Part shown: positions 26,744 through 36,408 of the stretch, piece after piece
Position numbering within the stretch: the first letter of the stretch is position 1
How the letters are laid out: every line of letters starts with the position of its first letter
Source: Candidatus Methylopumilus planktonicus
GTDB lineage: Bacteria; Pseudomonadota; Gammaproteobacteria; Burkholderiales; Methylophilaceae
Reading direction: 5' to 3'
Assembly (NCBI RefSeq): GCF_000981505.1
Contig: NZ_LN827929.1
Span: 806,001 to 870,000, forward strand
DNA length: 64,000 bases
Position numbers and translations under genes: made by a program
Notes under the pieces: generated by a model
What the model was told of the DNA's origin: nothing
Databases searched by the model: none
The model's input: the letters and a program-made list of their open reading frames with translations, nothing else

Positions 26744-27540
26744 TAGCCTTCTACAATCAGTTGTGTAAGAGCCACAGATGCCACACCTAATACAATGAGT
26801 GTGACTTGAAATACAGTGGAAAGTAATTCCGTTTTTTTATGAAGACCTGGAATCAAGTCAGCGATTGATACATAAATCATACTAGACGCTGCGAGCGCTA
26901 GAATAAAAGGCACCCAATCCATCATAGACTCCAAAATAAAATAAGCTAAGAGTCCACCTAAAACGGTCGAAAAACTTGCAAGAAGATTAAAAATAAAAGC
27001 TTCCTTTTTCTTATAGCCTGAATTAAGGAGAATCAAAAAATTACCTACTTCTTGGGGGATCTCATGCGCAATGATCGCTAACGCTGTCACAATACCTAAG
27101 CTGGTACTTACCATAAACGCTGAGCCAATTAAGATACCATCGACAAAATTATGAAATAAGTCACCCACCATAATCATGCTACCGCTTCGTCCTGCATCAT
27201 GGGTATGTTGATGATCTTTAGAAGTATGACTTTCTTGATGCATATCATGCACTTCACAATGATCGCCATGACAGTGACGCCATAATAATAATTTTTCAAG
27301 CACAAAAAATAAAAGTATGCCGAATAAGACGACAAAGGTTGTAGCTTCTATATTATTTGTAAGTTTAAAAGCATGCGGCAATATTTCTAAGAAAACTGCG
27401 CCCAACATCGCACCTACTGCGTAACTTACTAAATGCGAAACAAGGTGCGTTCTCGTATTCATGGTCACAAGCGCTGCAGCCGTGACACTTAATAAACCAC
27501 CAATAAAGCAAGAAAATAGAATCCAAAGAAGTGTGTGCAT
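26743..27540 (-). CDS. ZIP-family metal (zinc) transporter
   Basis: A 265-residue ZIP transporter with about eight membrane helices. The metal motifs HNFVDGILIG and HEIPQEVGNF sit in helices IV and V. A histidine-rich cytoplasmic loop (HCHGDHCEVHDMHQ, then HTSKDHQHTHD, about residues 89-115) supports zinc or related divalent metal binding. It lacks a visible Shine-Dalgarno site. Direction of transport is presumed inward from the family. Confidence 0.92.
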   Translation of the reverse strand: MHTLLWILFSCFIGGLLSVTAAALVTMNTRTHLVSHLVSYAVGAMLGAVFLEILPHAFKLTNNIEATTFVVLFGILLFFVLEKLLLWRHCHGDHCEVHDMHQESHTSKDHQHTHDAGRSGSMIMVGDLFHNFVDGILIGSAFMVSTSLGIVTALAIIAHEIPQEVGNFLILLNSGYKKKEAFIFNLLASFSTVLGGLLAYFILESMMDWVPFILALAASSMIYVSIADLIPGLHKKTELLSTVFQVTLIVLGVASVALTQLIVEG

Positions 27541-27569
27541 GGAGTTAAATTATGGTGACAGAATTAAGT

Positions 27570-27575
27570 ATTATA
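27570..27575 (-). promoter_or_regulatory. Possible -10 box for the ZIP-rimO-gltX run
   Basis: TATAAT on the - strand, 30 nt before the ZIP gene ATG, in the only gap (61 nt) of the long leftward gene run between pgeF and hfq. The -35 match is poor. Confidence 0.35.
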
Positions 27576-27601
27576 ACGAAACTTGAAATGATTGGATGTC
27601 T

Positions 27602-28336
27602 TTATGAGTCAATCCAAATAAGGGAAGCCATCCTACCAGTGATGCCATCACGTCTAAATGAGAAGTAATCGACTTCATTTGCAAAAGTGCAGTAATTGTC
27701 CGATACACTGCCCCCATAAATTTGGCTGATACCACATACATGAAGTCTTATTTTGGCAAGCGCATAAATATCTGCTAACCATTTTTGATCTGAGATTAAA
27801 TGAAAAGCTTTTTCAGCCTCGCTATGTTTTTCGCAAAAACTATTTTTTACATCAAAGCCTACTTCAAAATGCTGTCGGCTGATTGCAGGCCCTAACCATA
27901 CAAGTAATTCATTGGGTGAGACATTCATCTTCTTAATGGTATTTTCAATCACGCCATTTAAAAGGCCACGCCACCCTGCATGAATAGAAGCCACTATCGT
28001 CCCCTTAATATTTGTCACTAATAAAGGTAAACAATCCGCTGTTTGAACAACACATACCGTATTTTTTTCTGTCGTATAAGAGGCATCTCCATTTAACGTG
28101 GGTGATGGTAACTTTAAAACATCAACACTATGCGTTTGATTGAGCCAATATGGTGAAGTGGGTAGATATTGATTGAGTAGATCACGATTTGAATGAACAG
28201 TATTTGTTTCATCATTCACATGTGTGGCTAAATTAAAACTATTGTATTTACCTTCGCTTTTTCCGCCAGTTCGTAAGGTTTGCATGGATTTAATATGCGG
28301 AGGTACTGGCCAATAGGGAATAAAAAAATTACTCAT
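27602..28336 (-). CDS. pgeF: Purine nucleoside phosphorylase/laccase-domain protein PgeF
   Basis: A 244-residue YfiH/PgeF (multicopper polyphenol oxidase, DUF152) protein. CVVQTADCLPLLV and ASIHAGWRGLLNG carry the conserved Cys and His metal/active residues. Members act on purine nucleosides and clear wrongly built peptidoglycan precursors. ATG 28336 (MSNFFIPYWPVP) matches the family N terminus; upstream in-frame codons overlap rluD and are rejected. The start overlaps the end of rluD by 8 nt. Confidence 0.92.
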   Translation of the reverse strand: MSNFFIPYWPVPPHIKSMQTLRTGGKSEGKYNSFNLATHVNDETNTVHSNRDLLNQYLPTSPYWLNQTHSVDVLKLPSPTLNGDASYTTEKNTVCVVQTADCLPLLVTNIKGTIVASIHAGWRGLLNGVIENTIKKMNVSPNELLVWLGPAISRQHFEVGFDVKNSFCEKHSEAEKAFHLISDQKWLADIYALAKIRLHVCGISQIYGGSVSDNYCTFANEVDYFSFRRDGITGRMASLIWIDS

Positions 28337-29375
28337 CATCCTCCAGCATGTCGTCATCGATATCATCACTTACCTCATCAAGATAATCATCAAAACTTAA
28401 ATCTTCTAGAGGTTCTGTTATACCTAATTGCTCAGCTCGAATGATTTCAAGTAAAGCCTTCATATCATCTGGTAAATCAATCGACCATTCCATCGCTTCA
28501 CCACTTAATGGATGAATCAGTCCTAAGCGAATGGCATGAAGTGCTTGACGATTAAAACTTAAGACATGCTGACGTAATTCATCACTCATGGATTTAATCG
28601 GCATGATACTTTTTAAGCCATAGACAGGGTCACCCACTATAGGTGCTTTTAAATATTGCATATGCACACGAATTTGATGTGTACGACCTGTTTCAAGATT
28701 GCATCTTAAGTAAGTGTGAACGCCAAATCGTTCTAAAATTTCATAATGCGTAACGGCTGGCCTACCGGATAAATGAATAGCCATACGAGTGCGAATGGAT
28801 GGATGCCTCCCAATAGGCTGATCCACTTTGCCATTTTTCCAAAGCTGCCCCCACACGATCGCTCGATATTCTCTTTTTACTGTTCTTGCTTGAAGTTGTT
28901 GCACTAAATGTGTTTGCGCATTTAAAGTTTTAGCAACCACTAAAAGCCCACTGGTTTCCTTATCTAATCGATGAACAATCCCACAGCGGGGGATGTGTGC
29001 GATGTCTGGCATATGATGCAGAAGTGCATTCAGTAGCGTGCCAGACCAATTACCTATCGCAGGGTGAACGACCATGCCGGCGGGTTTATTGATCACAAGC
29101 AATGTCTCATCTTCAAAAATAATATGAAGCGGAATTGCTTCAGGTAAAAATGCATTGTTTTCTGGGTTTGATTGAACGACTACTTTAATTTCATCACCTG
29201 CATAAACTTTATGTTTCACCGACACATAAGATTGATTCACCAGCACGAATTCATCCTTAATCCATTCTTGCAATTTGGAGCGTGAAAATTCAGGCAAAAG
29301 TTGCTGCAAAGCCACATCCACCCTTAAGCCGGCGTGACTATCTGGGACGATCAATAATCTTTCATCATCATTCAT
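28329..29375 (-). CDS. rluD: 23S rRNA pseudouridine synthase RluD
   Basis: A 348-residue RluA-family synthase with an N-terminal S4 domain (SRSKLQEWIKDEFVLVN) and catalytic motif CGIVHRLDKETSGLLVVAK holding the active Asp. It makes pseudouridines 1911, 1915 and 1917 in helix 69. The very acidic tail (DDYLDEVSDDIDDDMLEDDE) is longer than usual. It is divergent from bamD, the standard arrangement. Confidence 0.95.
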   Translation of the reverse strand: MNDDERLLIVPDSHAGLRVDVALQQLLPEFSRSKLQEWIKDEFVLVNQSYVSVKHKVYAGDEIKVVVQSNPENNAFLPEAIPLHIIFEDETLLVINKPAGMVVHPAIGNWSGTLLNALLHHMPDIAHIPRCGIVHRLDKETSGLLVVAKTLNAQTHLVQQLQARTVKREYRAIVWGQLWKNGKVDQPIGRHPSIRTRMAIHLSGRPAVTHYEILERFGVHTYLRCNLETGRTHQIRVHMQYLKAPIVGDPVYGLKSIMPIKSMSDELRQHVLSFNRQALHAIRLGLIHPLSGEAMEWSIDLPDDMKALLEIIRAEQLGITEPLEDLSFDDYLDEVSDDIDDDMLEDDE

Positions 29376-29380
29376 AATGC

Positions 29381-29386
29381 TATAAT
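29381..29386 (+). promoter_or_regulatory. -10 box of the bamD promoter
   Basis: TATAAT lies 31 nt before the bamD ATG, in the 42-nt gap shared with divergent rluD. The -35 region would fall inside the start of rluD and is weak. Confidence 0.45.
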
Positions 29387-29417
29387 TCTTCGTATATTTT
29401 TATAGTTAAAGGTTAGT

Positions 29418-30218
29418 ATGCGTATTGGTATAGTCGTTATTATGATGCTTTTTCTTGCATCTTGTGCCATTTTTGGCCCACCTACTGAGCTTGACGATAC
29501 CAAAGGCTTATCAGCTGAACGCATTTATGAAAAAGCATCAGAAAGAATGGCCTCTAAAGATTATAAAAAATCTGTCGAGTATTTAAAAAAATTAGAGTCG
29601 CGCTATCCTAATAGCAAATACGGCGCTCAAGCAAAACTTGACATGGCTTATGCCTACTACAAGCAACAAGATGCTGCTCAGTGCGTCTCAACGATTGAGC
29701 GTTTTATTAAAATACACCCCAATCATCCGAATCTCGATTATGCCTATTACTTAAAAGGGGTGGCTTACTTTAAGGAAAGAGGCATAGTCGAAAAAGCGAC
29801 TTTCCAGGATGTCAGTGATCGTGATCCTAAAGTTTTAAGGCAGTCGTTTCTTGCCTTTAAAGACTTGCTGACACTTTACCCCAACACGCGTTATGGCAAA
29901 GATGCCACGGAACGTATGATTTATTTAAAAAATAAATTGGCGGATCATGAACTTCATATAGCCCGTCATTATATGAAAGTGAAAGCGTATGTCGCGGCAT
30001 TAAACCGTGCTAAATATGTCATTGAAAGCTATCCTGATTCTAGTTTCGTGGAGGAGGCGCTTGTGATTATGATCAGCGCTTATGACAATTTAGGTATGGA
30101 TGATTTGAAAGAAGATAACTTAAGAATTCTAAAACAAAATTATCCTAATAGCCTCATGTTTTCTAAAGGTAAGGATACCAAAAAACAAGATTGGTGGAAA
30201 TTCTGGGATAAAGACTAG
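29418..30218 (+). CDS. bamD: Outer-membrane assembly lipoprotein BamD
   Basis: A 266-residue lipoprotein with lipobox LASC (Cys16) and five TPR-like repeats (for example YEKASERMASKDYKKSVEYLK). BamD is the essential partner of BamA in inserting outer-membrane beta-barrels. The C-terminal residues overlap the convergent der gene by 4 nt. Its presence confirms a Gram-negative envelope. Confidence 0.96.
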   Translation: MRIGIVVIMMLFLASCAIFGPPTELDDTKGLSAERIYEKASERMASKDYKKSVEYLKKLESRYPNSKYGAQAKLDMAYAYYKQQDAAQCVSTIERFIKIHPNHPNLDYAYYLKGVAYFKERGIVEKATFQDVSDRDPKVLRQSFLAFKDLLTLYPNTRYGKDATERMIYLKNKLADHELHIARHYMKVKAYVAALNRAKYVIESYPDSSFVEEALVIMISAYDNLGMDDLKEDNLRILKQNYPNSLMFSKGKDTKKQDWWKFWDKD

Positions 30219-31645
30219 CGTTTCTTAGCTTCTAGTTTATTTTTATCTGTGAGTTTTTTACGCAGTGCATTCTTGCGACGACGCATCGACACAACCCCCT
30301 CTTTAGGCTTCCTTTTTTCTTCATCCAGGTAAGGATTTTCCCCTTGCTTAAATTGCACCCTTAACGGTGTACCAATGATTTGAAATGCTTGTCTAAATGC
30401 GCTCTCTAAAAAACGCATATAGCTATCCTTAATGGCATTGACATGATTCCCATGAATGACAATCACAGGTGGATTGGACCCGCCTTGATGTGCATAACGT
30501 AATTTTGGACGAATGCCTTTTGAGATAGGTGGCTGATGCTGTTGTAATGTATCTATAAGGGCACGTGTTAATTTAGGTGTAGACATTTTAATAAATGCAC
30601 CACGATAAGCCTCGTCGACTGATTTTAAAATTTCAGTGAGTCCTTTTTTCTTTAAGGCTGATACGTATTGAAATTCAGCAAATTTTAAAAATTGTAATTT
30701 ACGTTGTATATCTTGTTTCACAATGTCTCTTTCATCTTCTTTTAATCGATCCCATTTATTAATAGCGACCACAAGTGCACGACCTGCTTCCAAGATATAA
30801 GCGCCCACGTGTGCATCTTGTTCAGTGATACCCTCTTCCGCATCTACGACTAGAATCGCGACATTCGCCTCTTCAATAGCTTGTAATGTTTTAATGACAG
30901 AAAATTTTTCTATCGCTTCAAAGACCCTGCCTTTCTTTCGAATGCCAGCTGTATCAATAAGTATGTAATTTTTATCATTGCGTTCAATTTCAATTTCAAT
31001 AGAATCGCGCGTTGTACCGGGTTCATCAAAAGCAATCACACGATCTTCACCTAAAAATGCATTGACTAATGTAGATTTGCCGACATTAGGGCGGCCTACA
31101 ATCGCAATCTTTGGAATTTTTTGGCGTACCTCATTAACTTCAATATCTTCTTTTTTAAAAGGCTCTAATGCTATCTGAATCATATCTCGCACACCTTCAC
31201 CATGTGCTGACGAAATACCTGAGGGATCGCCTAAGCCTAGTTCAAAAAATTCAGCTGTCGCAATACCTCTTTGCATGCCTTCTGTTTTATTCACAAGAAG
31301 ATAAATATTACGATTCATTTTACGTAATAGTTCAGCAATGACGCGATCATGAGGAGTCACACCTTGACGTCCATCCACAATAAAAAAAACAATATCGGCT
31401 TCATCAATGGCAAGCAGTGTTTGTTTTGCCATTTCCTTTTGAATGCCTTTTTCGATTAAGGGCTCGAAGCCACCCGTATCGATCACAATGTATGGCATAT
31501 CACCTCCTAAGCCTCGTCCATAATGGCGATCGCGCGTTAGGCCTGGAAGATCTGCCACTAACGCATCACGAGATTTAGTTAAACGATTAAATAAAGTGGA
31601 TTTGCCGACGTTAGGTCGGCCCACAAGCGCTATGGTGGGTAACAT
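30215..31645 (-). CDS. der: Ribosome assembly GTPase Der (EngA)
   Basis: A 476-residue protein with two tandem G domains, each with GRPNVGKST (about residues 7-15 and 184-192), DTGG or DTAG and NK(T/W)(E/D) motifs, followed by a KH-like domain and a basic tail (RRRKNALRKKLTDKNK). It acts in 50S subunit maturation. It is 2 nt from bamB, as in most Proteobacteria. Confidence 0.97.
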   Translation of the reverse strand: MLPTIALVGRPNVGKSTLFNRLTKSRDALVADLPGLTRDRHYGRGLGGDMPYIVIDTGGFEPLIEKGIQKEMAKQTLLAIDEADIVFFIVDGRQGVTPHDRVIAELLRKMNRNIYLLVNKTEGMQRGIATAEFFELGLGDPSGISSAHGEGVRDMIQIALEPFKKEDIEVNEVRQKIPKIAIVGRPNVGKSTLVNAFLGEDRVIAFDEPGTTRDSIEIEIERNDKNYILIDTAGIRKKGRVFEAIEKFSVIKTLQAIEEANVAILVVDAEEGITEQDAHVGAYILEAGRALVVAINKWDRLKEDERDIVKQDIQRKLQFLKFAEFQYVSALKKKGLTEILKSVDEAYRGAFIKMSTPKLTRALIDTLQQHQPPISKGIRPKLRYAHQGGSNPPVIVIHGNHVNAIKDSYMRFLESAFRQAFQIIGTPLRVQFKQGENPYLDEEKRKPKEGVVSMRRRKNALRKKLTDKNKLEAKKR

Positions 31646-31647
31646 GA

Positions 31648-32826
31648 TTATTGAATAGCGATGGCGTAGAGTCCGCCGTTACGTGTTTGCGCTAAGAACT
31701 TACCTGTTTCAAATTCAACCATACGTCGCATCACAGGCAAAGAATCATCGTCTAATTGAATGCGACCTAAAAAAGCACCGGTTTCTTTATCTAAGAAATG
31801 AACATAGCCTTCCAAGTCCCCTACAGCCACGTAATCGCCCATACCTAGGGGAGTCGTGAGTTTTCGGTTTAAGAGATCACCTTGACGCCAGTAGGTTTTA
31901 CCAGATTCAATCGCTAGAGAGTAAAGAGCACCTCCGGTATGTGCTACATAAATTCTCGCACCCTCTATGTTAAGGCCTGTATAACTTGAGATATCACGAC
32001 TCCATAGCGTTCGTGCATTCACGCGATCGACTGCTGAAATTTTACCTTGATAAGCGACTGTATAGATCGTTAGTCCATCAATGACGGGTACACTTGTGAT
32101 ATCAGATGCACGTTCAATTTCTGTCACACCTTTGGGTTGTGCCACATTAATTTCCCAAATCAACGAGCCATTGTCTTCACGAATAGCCGCTAATTTACCC
32201 CCCGGAAATCCTGCATAGATGACACCGTCACTTGCCACAACCCCTACACTTGATCTTAAACTCAAAGGTGGGCCTACTCTTGAGAAAGTCCATTTTTTTA
32301 GACCATCTTTAACATTGACGCCATGAATAAGATTGTCTGATGTTCTCACAATCACAAGACCTTCATGGATAGTGGGAGTGCTTAAAATTTGACTCGATAG
32401 TCTTGTCTTCCAAAGCAATTTGGCATTTAAATCATAAGCTACTAGTACACCTGTGGATGTGCCCACTGTAATTTCATTGACCCCAACACCCACGCCACCT
32501 GATAACTTTTCACCGGTTTTAATGTTCCAGATAGATTTACCGCTTTTTAAATCAAATTTAGCTAAACTTCCATCGGATGATGCAGCGTATGCTTCTTCTC
32601 CAATAATGCCAGGATAGAATTCAAATGATTCAGTGCCTTCTAATTTTGCAGACCAAAGTATTTTAGGGTTAAGTTTAGCTTTGAATTCTTTAAGGCTTGC
32701 AGGAGGGTCAATGGGGTCTTGACCTACAATGCTCTGTGAAACTTGATCCGTAAAATCTTTTACAGGACCACAAGCTAAAAGCGCAATAGATAAAAATACG
32801 AGAAGAAGATAACGAAATAAAATCAA
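31648..32826 (-). CDS. bamB: Outer-membrane assembly lipoprotein BamB
   Basis: A 392-residue lipoprotein with lipobox LLAC (Cys19) and repeated PQQ-like blades (GSLAKFDLKSGKSIWNIKTG, SAVDRVNARTLWSRD) that form an eight-bladed propeller. It helps BamA in barrel folding. Start codon is TTG, the only non-ATG start I noted in the housekeeping part. Upstream yfgM ends 3 nt before. Confidence 0.95.
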   Translation of the reverse strand: MILFRYLLLVFLSIALLACGPVKDFTDQVSQSIVGQDPIDPPASLKEFKAKLNPKILWSAKLEGTESFEFYPGIIGEEAYAASSDGSLAKFDLKSGKSIWNIKTGEKLSGGVGVGVNEITVGTSTGVLVAYDLNAKLLWKTRLSSQILSTPTIHEGLVIVRTSDNLIHGVNVKDGLKKWTFSRVGPPLSLRSSVGVVASDGVIYAGFPGGKLAAIREDNGSLIWEINVAQPKGVTEIERASDITSVPVIDGLTIYTVAYQGKISAVDRVNARTLWSRDISSYTGLNIEGARIYVAHTGGALYSLAIESGKTYWRQGDLLNRKLTTPLGMGDYVAVGDLEGYVHFLDKETGAFLGRIQLDDDSLPVMRRMVEFETGKFLAQTRNGGLYAIAIQ

Positions 32827-32829
32827 ACC

Positions 32830-33456
32830 TTACACCCCAAGTGATTCTAATTTTTCTTGTGTGAATCTGGCATAAGGATCTTTAGGTCCAAATCGTTTCA
32901 ATGCTTCTTGATAGGCTTTTTTAGCCTCTTCTTTTTTACCCATCGCATTTAAAATATCACCCTTTAGATCATTCGATAGACCAAGATAACCCTCATTATC
33001 GACATTATTTGCTTTCTTTAAAGCCTCTTCATATTTTTTTTCTTCGACTAATATTTGACCTAATTGAATGAGGGCAATCGACTCTGTGGCTGATCCTTTT
33101 GCGTGGCTCGATGCCCATTCCAATTTTTCTTTGGCTTTATCTTTTAAGCCTTCAAGATAACTTGCTTTTGCAAATAAAATCGCAGCACGACCTGCGTATG
33201 GTGTTCCACCAAAATCATCAATTAGATTTTGAGACTTTTGCATAATCTCTTTGGTATTTTTTTCATCCAACACCACAATGCTTTGATAAAGTTCAGAAGC
33301 GGCTAATGATTGCTTGGTTTGGTAATAACCCCATCCTTGATAAAGCCCATATAAAACAAAAAATGCAATGACACCACGCGTGATGTAGTTGCCATATTTT
33401 TTCCAAAGCGCTTTAAGTTCGTCTACCTGTTCTTGTTCTTCTAAATCGAGTGCCAT
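32830..33456 (-). CDS. yfgM: YfgM-family TPR membrane protein
   Basis: A 208-residue protein with a short cytoplasmic N terminus (LEEQEQVDELKALWKKYGN), a membrane helix (about 24-41) and periplasmic TPR-like helices. YfgM associates with the SecYEG/PpiD periplasmic chaperone site. It sits between the peptide ABC ATPase genes and bamB; normally hisS would be its direct neighbour. Confidence 0.93.
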   Translation of the reverse strand: MALDLEEQEQVDELKALWKKYGNYITRGVIAFFVLYGLYQGWGYYQTKQSLAASELYQSIVVLDEKNTKEIMQKSQNLIDDFGGTPYAGRAAILFAKASYLEGLKDKAKEKLEWASSHAKGSATESIALIQLGQILVEEKKYEEALKKANNVDNEGYLGLSNDLKGDILNAMGKKEEAKKAYQEALKRFGPKDPYARFTQEKLESLGV

Positions 33457-33481
33457 AGCTTTTTATTTCCTTTAAAAAAAA

Positions 33482-34306
33482 TTAACTGACTTTAAATTTA
33501 AAATGATTACCTGGAATTGCATTTAAGAGTTCACGCGTGTAATTCGCATTTGGTTTTTCATAAATGCCTTTGATAGAACCTTGTTCTACAATTTTCCCTT
33601 GATGCATCACCGCAATGTTATCTGCCATATGTCGGACCACTCTTAAATCATGACTAATGAATAGATAACTCAAACCTAATTCTTTTTGTAAGTCTTTAAG
33701 TAATAATAAAATCTGTGCTTGAATCGATACATCAAGGGCCGAAACAGGCTCATCACAAATTACGAGCTCGGGTTCTACAATTAAAGCTCTTGCAATACCA
33801 ATTCTTTGTCTTTGCCCACCTGAAAATTGATGCGGGTATTTATTCAAATCAGACACTTCCAACCCTACTTTTTTAATCATGTCGCGCATCTTTTTATCGC
33901 GCACAATTTTATGACCCAAATCATGAATTAATAAGCCTTCTTCTAAAATTTCACTAATCTTCATGCGAGGATTGAGTGAAGCATAAGGGTCTTGAAATAC
34001 CATTTGTATATGGCGTTTAAGATATTTTTTATCCTTTACATCTAAAGAGTTGAGGTTTTTACCTTTAAAGAAAAGCTCTCCTTCATCAAGCGACAGCAAT
34101 TGTAACAGACAACGCGCCAAGGTTGACTTACCACTGCCTGATTCACCTACAATCGCTAGCGTTTCTCCTTTTTTAATCGATACACTGACATTATTGAGTG
34201 CCTTGATGACTCTTTGTTTTTTTACAAAAAAGCCAGACGTTTGCGTATAGGTTTTATAAAGACCCTTAGCCTCTAACAACACTTCATTTTTAACAATTTT
34301 TGCCAT
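33482..34306 (-). CDS. Oligopeptide-type ABC ATPase (DppF/OppF-like)
   Basis: A 274-residue ATPase with Walker A GESGSGKST (about 54-62), signature FSGGQRQRIGIARAL and Walker B LVICDEPVSALD. A family-typical C-terminal segment (VEQGSIKGIYEKPNANYTRELLNAIP) marks peptide/nickel importers. It is the second half of an ATPase pair with the next gene; E. coli YejF carries both halves in one protein. No permease or binding-protein gene is nearby. Confidence 0.9.
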   Translation of the reverse strand: MAKIVKNEVLLEAKGLYKTYTQTSGFFVKKQRVIKALNNVSVSIKKGETLAIVGESGSGKSTLARCLLQLLSLDEGELFFKGKNLNSLDVKDKKYLKRHIQMVFQDPYASLNPRMKISEILEEGLLIHDLGHKIVRDKKMRDMIKKVGLEVSDLNKYPHQFSGGQRQRIGIARALIVEPELVICDEPVSALDVSIQAQILLLLKDLQKELGLSYLFISHDLRVVRHMADNIAVMHQGKIVEQGSIKGIYEKPNANYTRELLNAIPGNHFKFKVS

Positions 34307-34322
34307 GATTAAAATCTATCTC

Positions 34323-35141
34323 TTAAATGAATGTGCGATGTTGAATAGGTTTTAATTTCTTTATCCCTTTGGCATCTGGCACACATTGCAGCAAAGCTTT
34401 TGTATAAGCATGTTTTGGTTTTTTTAACACGTCCTTGACACTTCCTTTTTCAACCATGTGGCCTTGATACATGACAATGACATCATCTGCAATTTCTTCT
34501 ACTACACCAAAATCGTGCGTTATAAAAAGCATGGCCATGTGTCTTTTTTCTTTTAAGTTTCGAAGAAGTTTTAAAATTTGTGCTTGCACTGTGACATCCA
34601 AAGCGGTCGTCGGTTCATCTGCGATTAAAATTAAGGGTTCACACGCAATACTCATCGCGATCATAATGCGTTGCCTTTGTCCACCTGACAGCTCATCGGG
34701 ATAACTTGAAATACGATCTGCTGCGATGCCCACCTCTTTAAAAAGAGATAGCACTTTTTTATTTAAACTATTGTTATCTAAATTTAAATGCACACTGAGT
34801 GCTTCTTTAATTTGATCTCCAACGGTTAAGACCGGATTTAATGATGTCATGGGTTCTTGAAAAATCATCGCCATCGATTTACCGCGAAAAGATCGCATCT
34901 CCACATTAGATAATTGAGATATATTTTTTCCTTCAAAATAGATATCGCCAGTTTGTTTGAGTTGCGTGGACAAAAGTTTCATGATGGAGAGTGCCGTTAA
35001 ACTTTTACCGCTACCTGATTCGCCCACAATGCAAGTGGTGCGACCTGGATATAAATCAAATGAAACATCATCCACTAAAATTTTACGTGGTTCATTTGTG
35101 GGAGACACTTTTAAATGTTTGACTTCAAGTATTTTTTTCAT
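34323..35141 (-). CDS. Oligopeptide-type ABC ATPase (DppD/OppD-like)
   Basis: A 272-residue ATPase with Walker A GESGSGKSL, Q-loop QEPMTSLNPV, signature LSGGQRQRIMIAMS and Walker B LILIADEPTTALDV. The end (YTKALLQCVPDAKGIKKL) matches DppD/OppD-type subunits. It overlaps hisS by 4 nt at its start, so the pair is transcribed with hisS, an unusual insertion into the hisS-yfgM-bamB order. Confidence 0.9.
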   Translation of the reverse strand: MKKILEVKHLKVSPTNEPRKILVDDVSFDLYPGRTTCIVGESGSGKSLTALSIMKLLSTQLKQTGDIYFEGKNISQLSNVEMRSFRGKSMAMIFQEPMTSLNPVLTVGDQIKEALSVHLNLDNNSLNKKVLSLFKEVGIAADRISSYPDELSGGQRQRIMIAMSIACEPLILIADEPTTALDVTVQAQILKLLRNLKEKRHMAMLFITHDFGVVEEIADDVIVMYQGHMVEKGSVKDVLKKPKHAYTKALLQCVPDAKGIKKLKPIQHRTFI

Positions 35142-36403
35142 GATGTTTGTTTCAACAAGAATTGCGCTAATTCAACTAATGAAATTTTAGATTGTACGTT
35201 TTCAACTCTTAAGGATTTGACTTGGGCTACACCCTCTTTCATTTCATCATCACCTAAGATGACTGCATATGCAGCACCGCTTTTATCAGCGCGTTTCATT
35301 TGTGATTTAAAGCTACTGCCGCCTGAATTTAATACCACTTTTAATCCGTGACTTCGAAGCGTTTCAGAAAGCTTAAGTGCATACTTTTCAGCAGTCTCAC
35401 CTAGATTCACCACATAAATATTGGGTTCGTTTTGGAGAACAACACCCATCTCTTCTAAAAGTAAGATGATGCGTTCTAGCCCAATACCAAAACCTGAGGC
35501 AGGTGTTTTATCCCCACCTAATCGCTCAATCAAATAATCGTATCTGCCACCCCCTGCAATAGTGCCTTGGCTGCCCAAGCGGTTCGTCACCCACTCATAG
35601 ACAGTGCGATTGTAGTAATCAAGACCTCTGACTAAGCGATGGTGTAATTTAAAAGAAATCCCTGCTTCTTCTAAATAGCCACACACTGCGTCAAAGTGCG
35701 CTTTGGCCTCACTATTTAAGTACTCGGATAATTTAGGTGCCCCTTCAATCATGGTTTGCATGGCAGGATTTTTACTATCCAAAATCCGCAATGGGTTTTG
35801 GTGGAGTCGACGTTTCGAGTCTTCATCTAAAGTGTCTTGATGAGTTTCAAAATAACGAATGAGTTCAGTGCGATAGGTCAATCGATCTTCAGGGTCACCT
35901 ATGGAATTGATATGAAGTTCAACGTCTTTAATATCGAGCGCTTTCCAGAGTCTTGCCAATAATAAGATTTGTTCAGCATCGATATTGGCATCACTAAATC
36001 CAAAGGCCTCAACACCCACCTGATTAAATTGGCGTTGACGGCCCTTTTGTACGTTCTCGTGTCTGAACATCGGACCTTGATACCACAAACGAATGGGGCC
36101 ATTGTAGGTGAGGTTATGTTCAATGACCGCTCTCACACATCCGGCTGTGCCCTCAGGGCGGAGTGTGAGTTGATCCTCATTTAAAGGGTCAATCCAGGAA
36201 TACATTTCTTTTTCAACAATATCAGTATGAGTTCCCACACTATCGACAAATAATGAAGTCGGTTCAACGATGGGTAAATTGATTTTTTCGTAAGCATAAA
36301 GATTTAATACTTCACGAATTTTGTCCTCAACAAAATACCAAAGTGGCGTCTTATCGGGTAAGACATCATAAAAACCTTTAATGCTTTGTAATTTTTTAGG
36401 CAT
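35138..36403 (-). CDS. hisS: Histidyl-tRNA synthetase
   Basis: A 421-residue class II synthetase with motif 2 GPMFRHENVQKGRQRQFNQ, the histidine-A motif LVRGLDYYNRTVYEW and motif 3 GFGIGLERIILL, plus a C-terminal anticodon-binding domain. It charges tRNA-His and lies 5 nt from ispG, the usual neighbour. Confidence 0.97.
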   Translation of the reverse strand: MPKKLQSIKGFYDVLPDKTPLWYFVEDKIREVLNLYAYEKINLPIVEPTSLFVDSVGTHTDIVEKEMYSWIDPLNEDQLTLRPEGTAGCVRAVIEHNLTYNGPIRLWYQGPMFRHENVQKGRQRQFNQVGVEAFGFSDANIDAEQILLLARLWKALDIKDVELHINSIGDPEDRLTYRTELIRYFETHQDTLDEDSKRRLHQNPLRILDSKNPAMQTMIEGAPKLSEYLNSEAKAHFDAVCGYLEEAGISFKLHHRLVRGLDYYNRTVYEWVTNRLGSQGTIAGGGRYDYLIERLGGDKTPASGFGIGLERIILLLEEMGVVLQNEPNIYVVNLGETAEKYALKLSETLRSHGLKVVLNSGGSSFKSQMKRADKSGAAYAVILGDDEMKEGVAQVKSLRVENVQSKISLVELAQFLLKQTS

Positions 36404-36408
36404 AGCTG

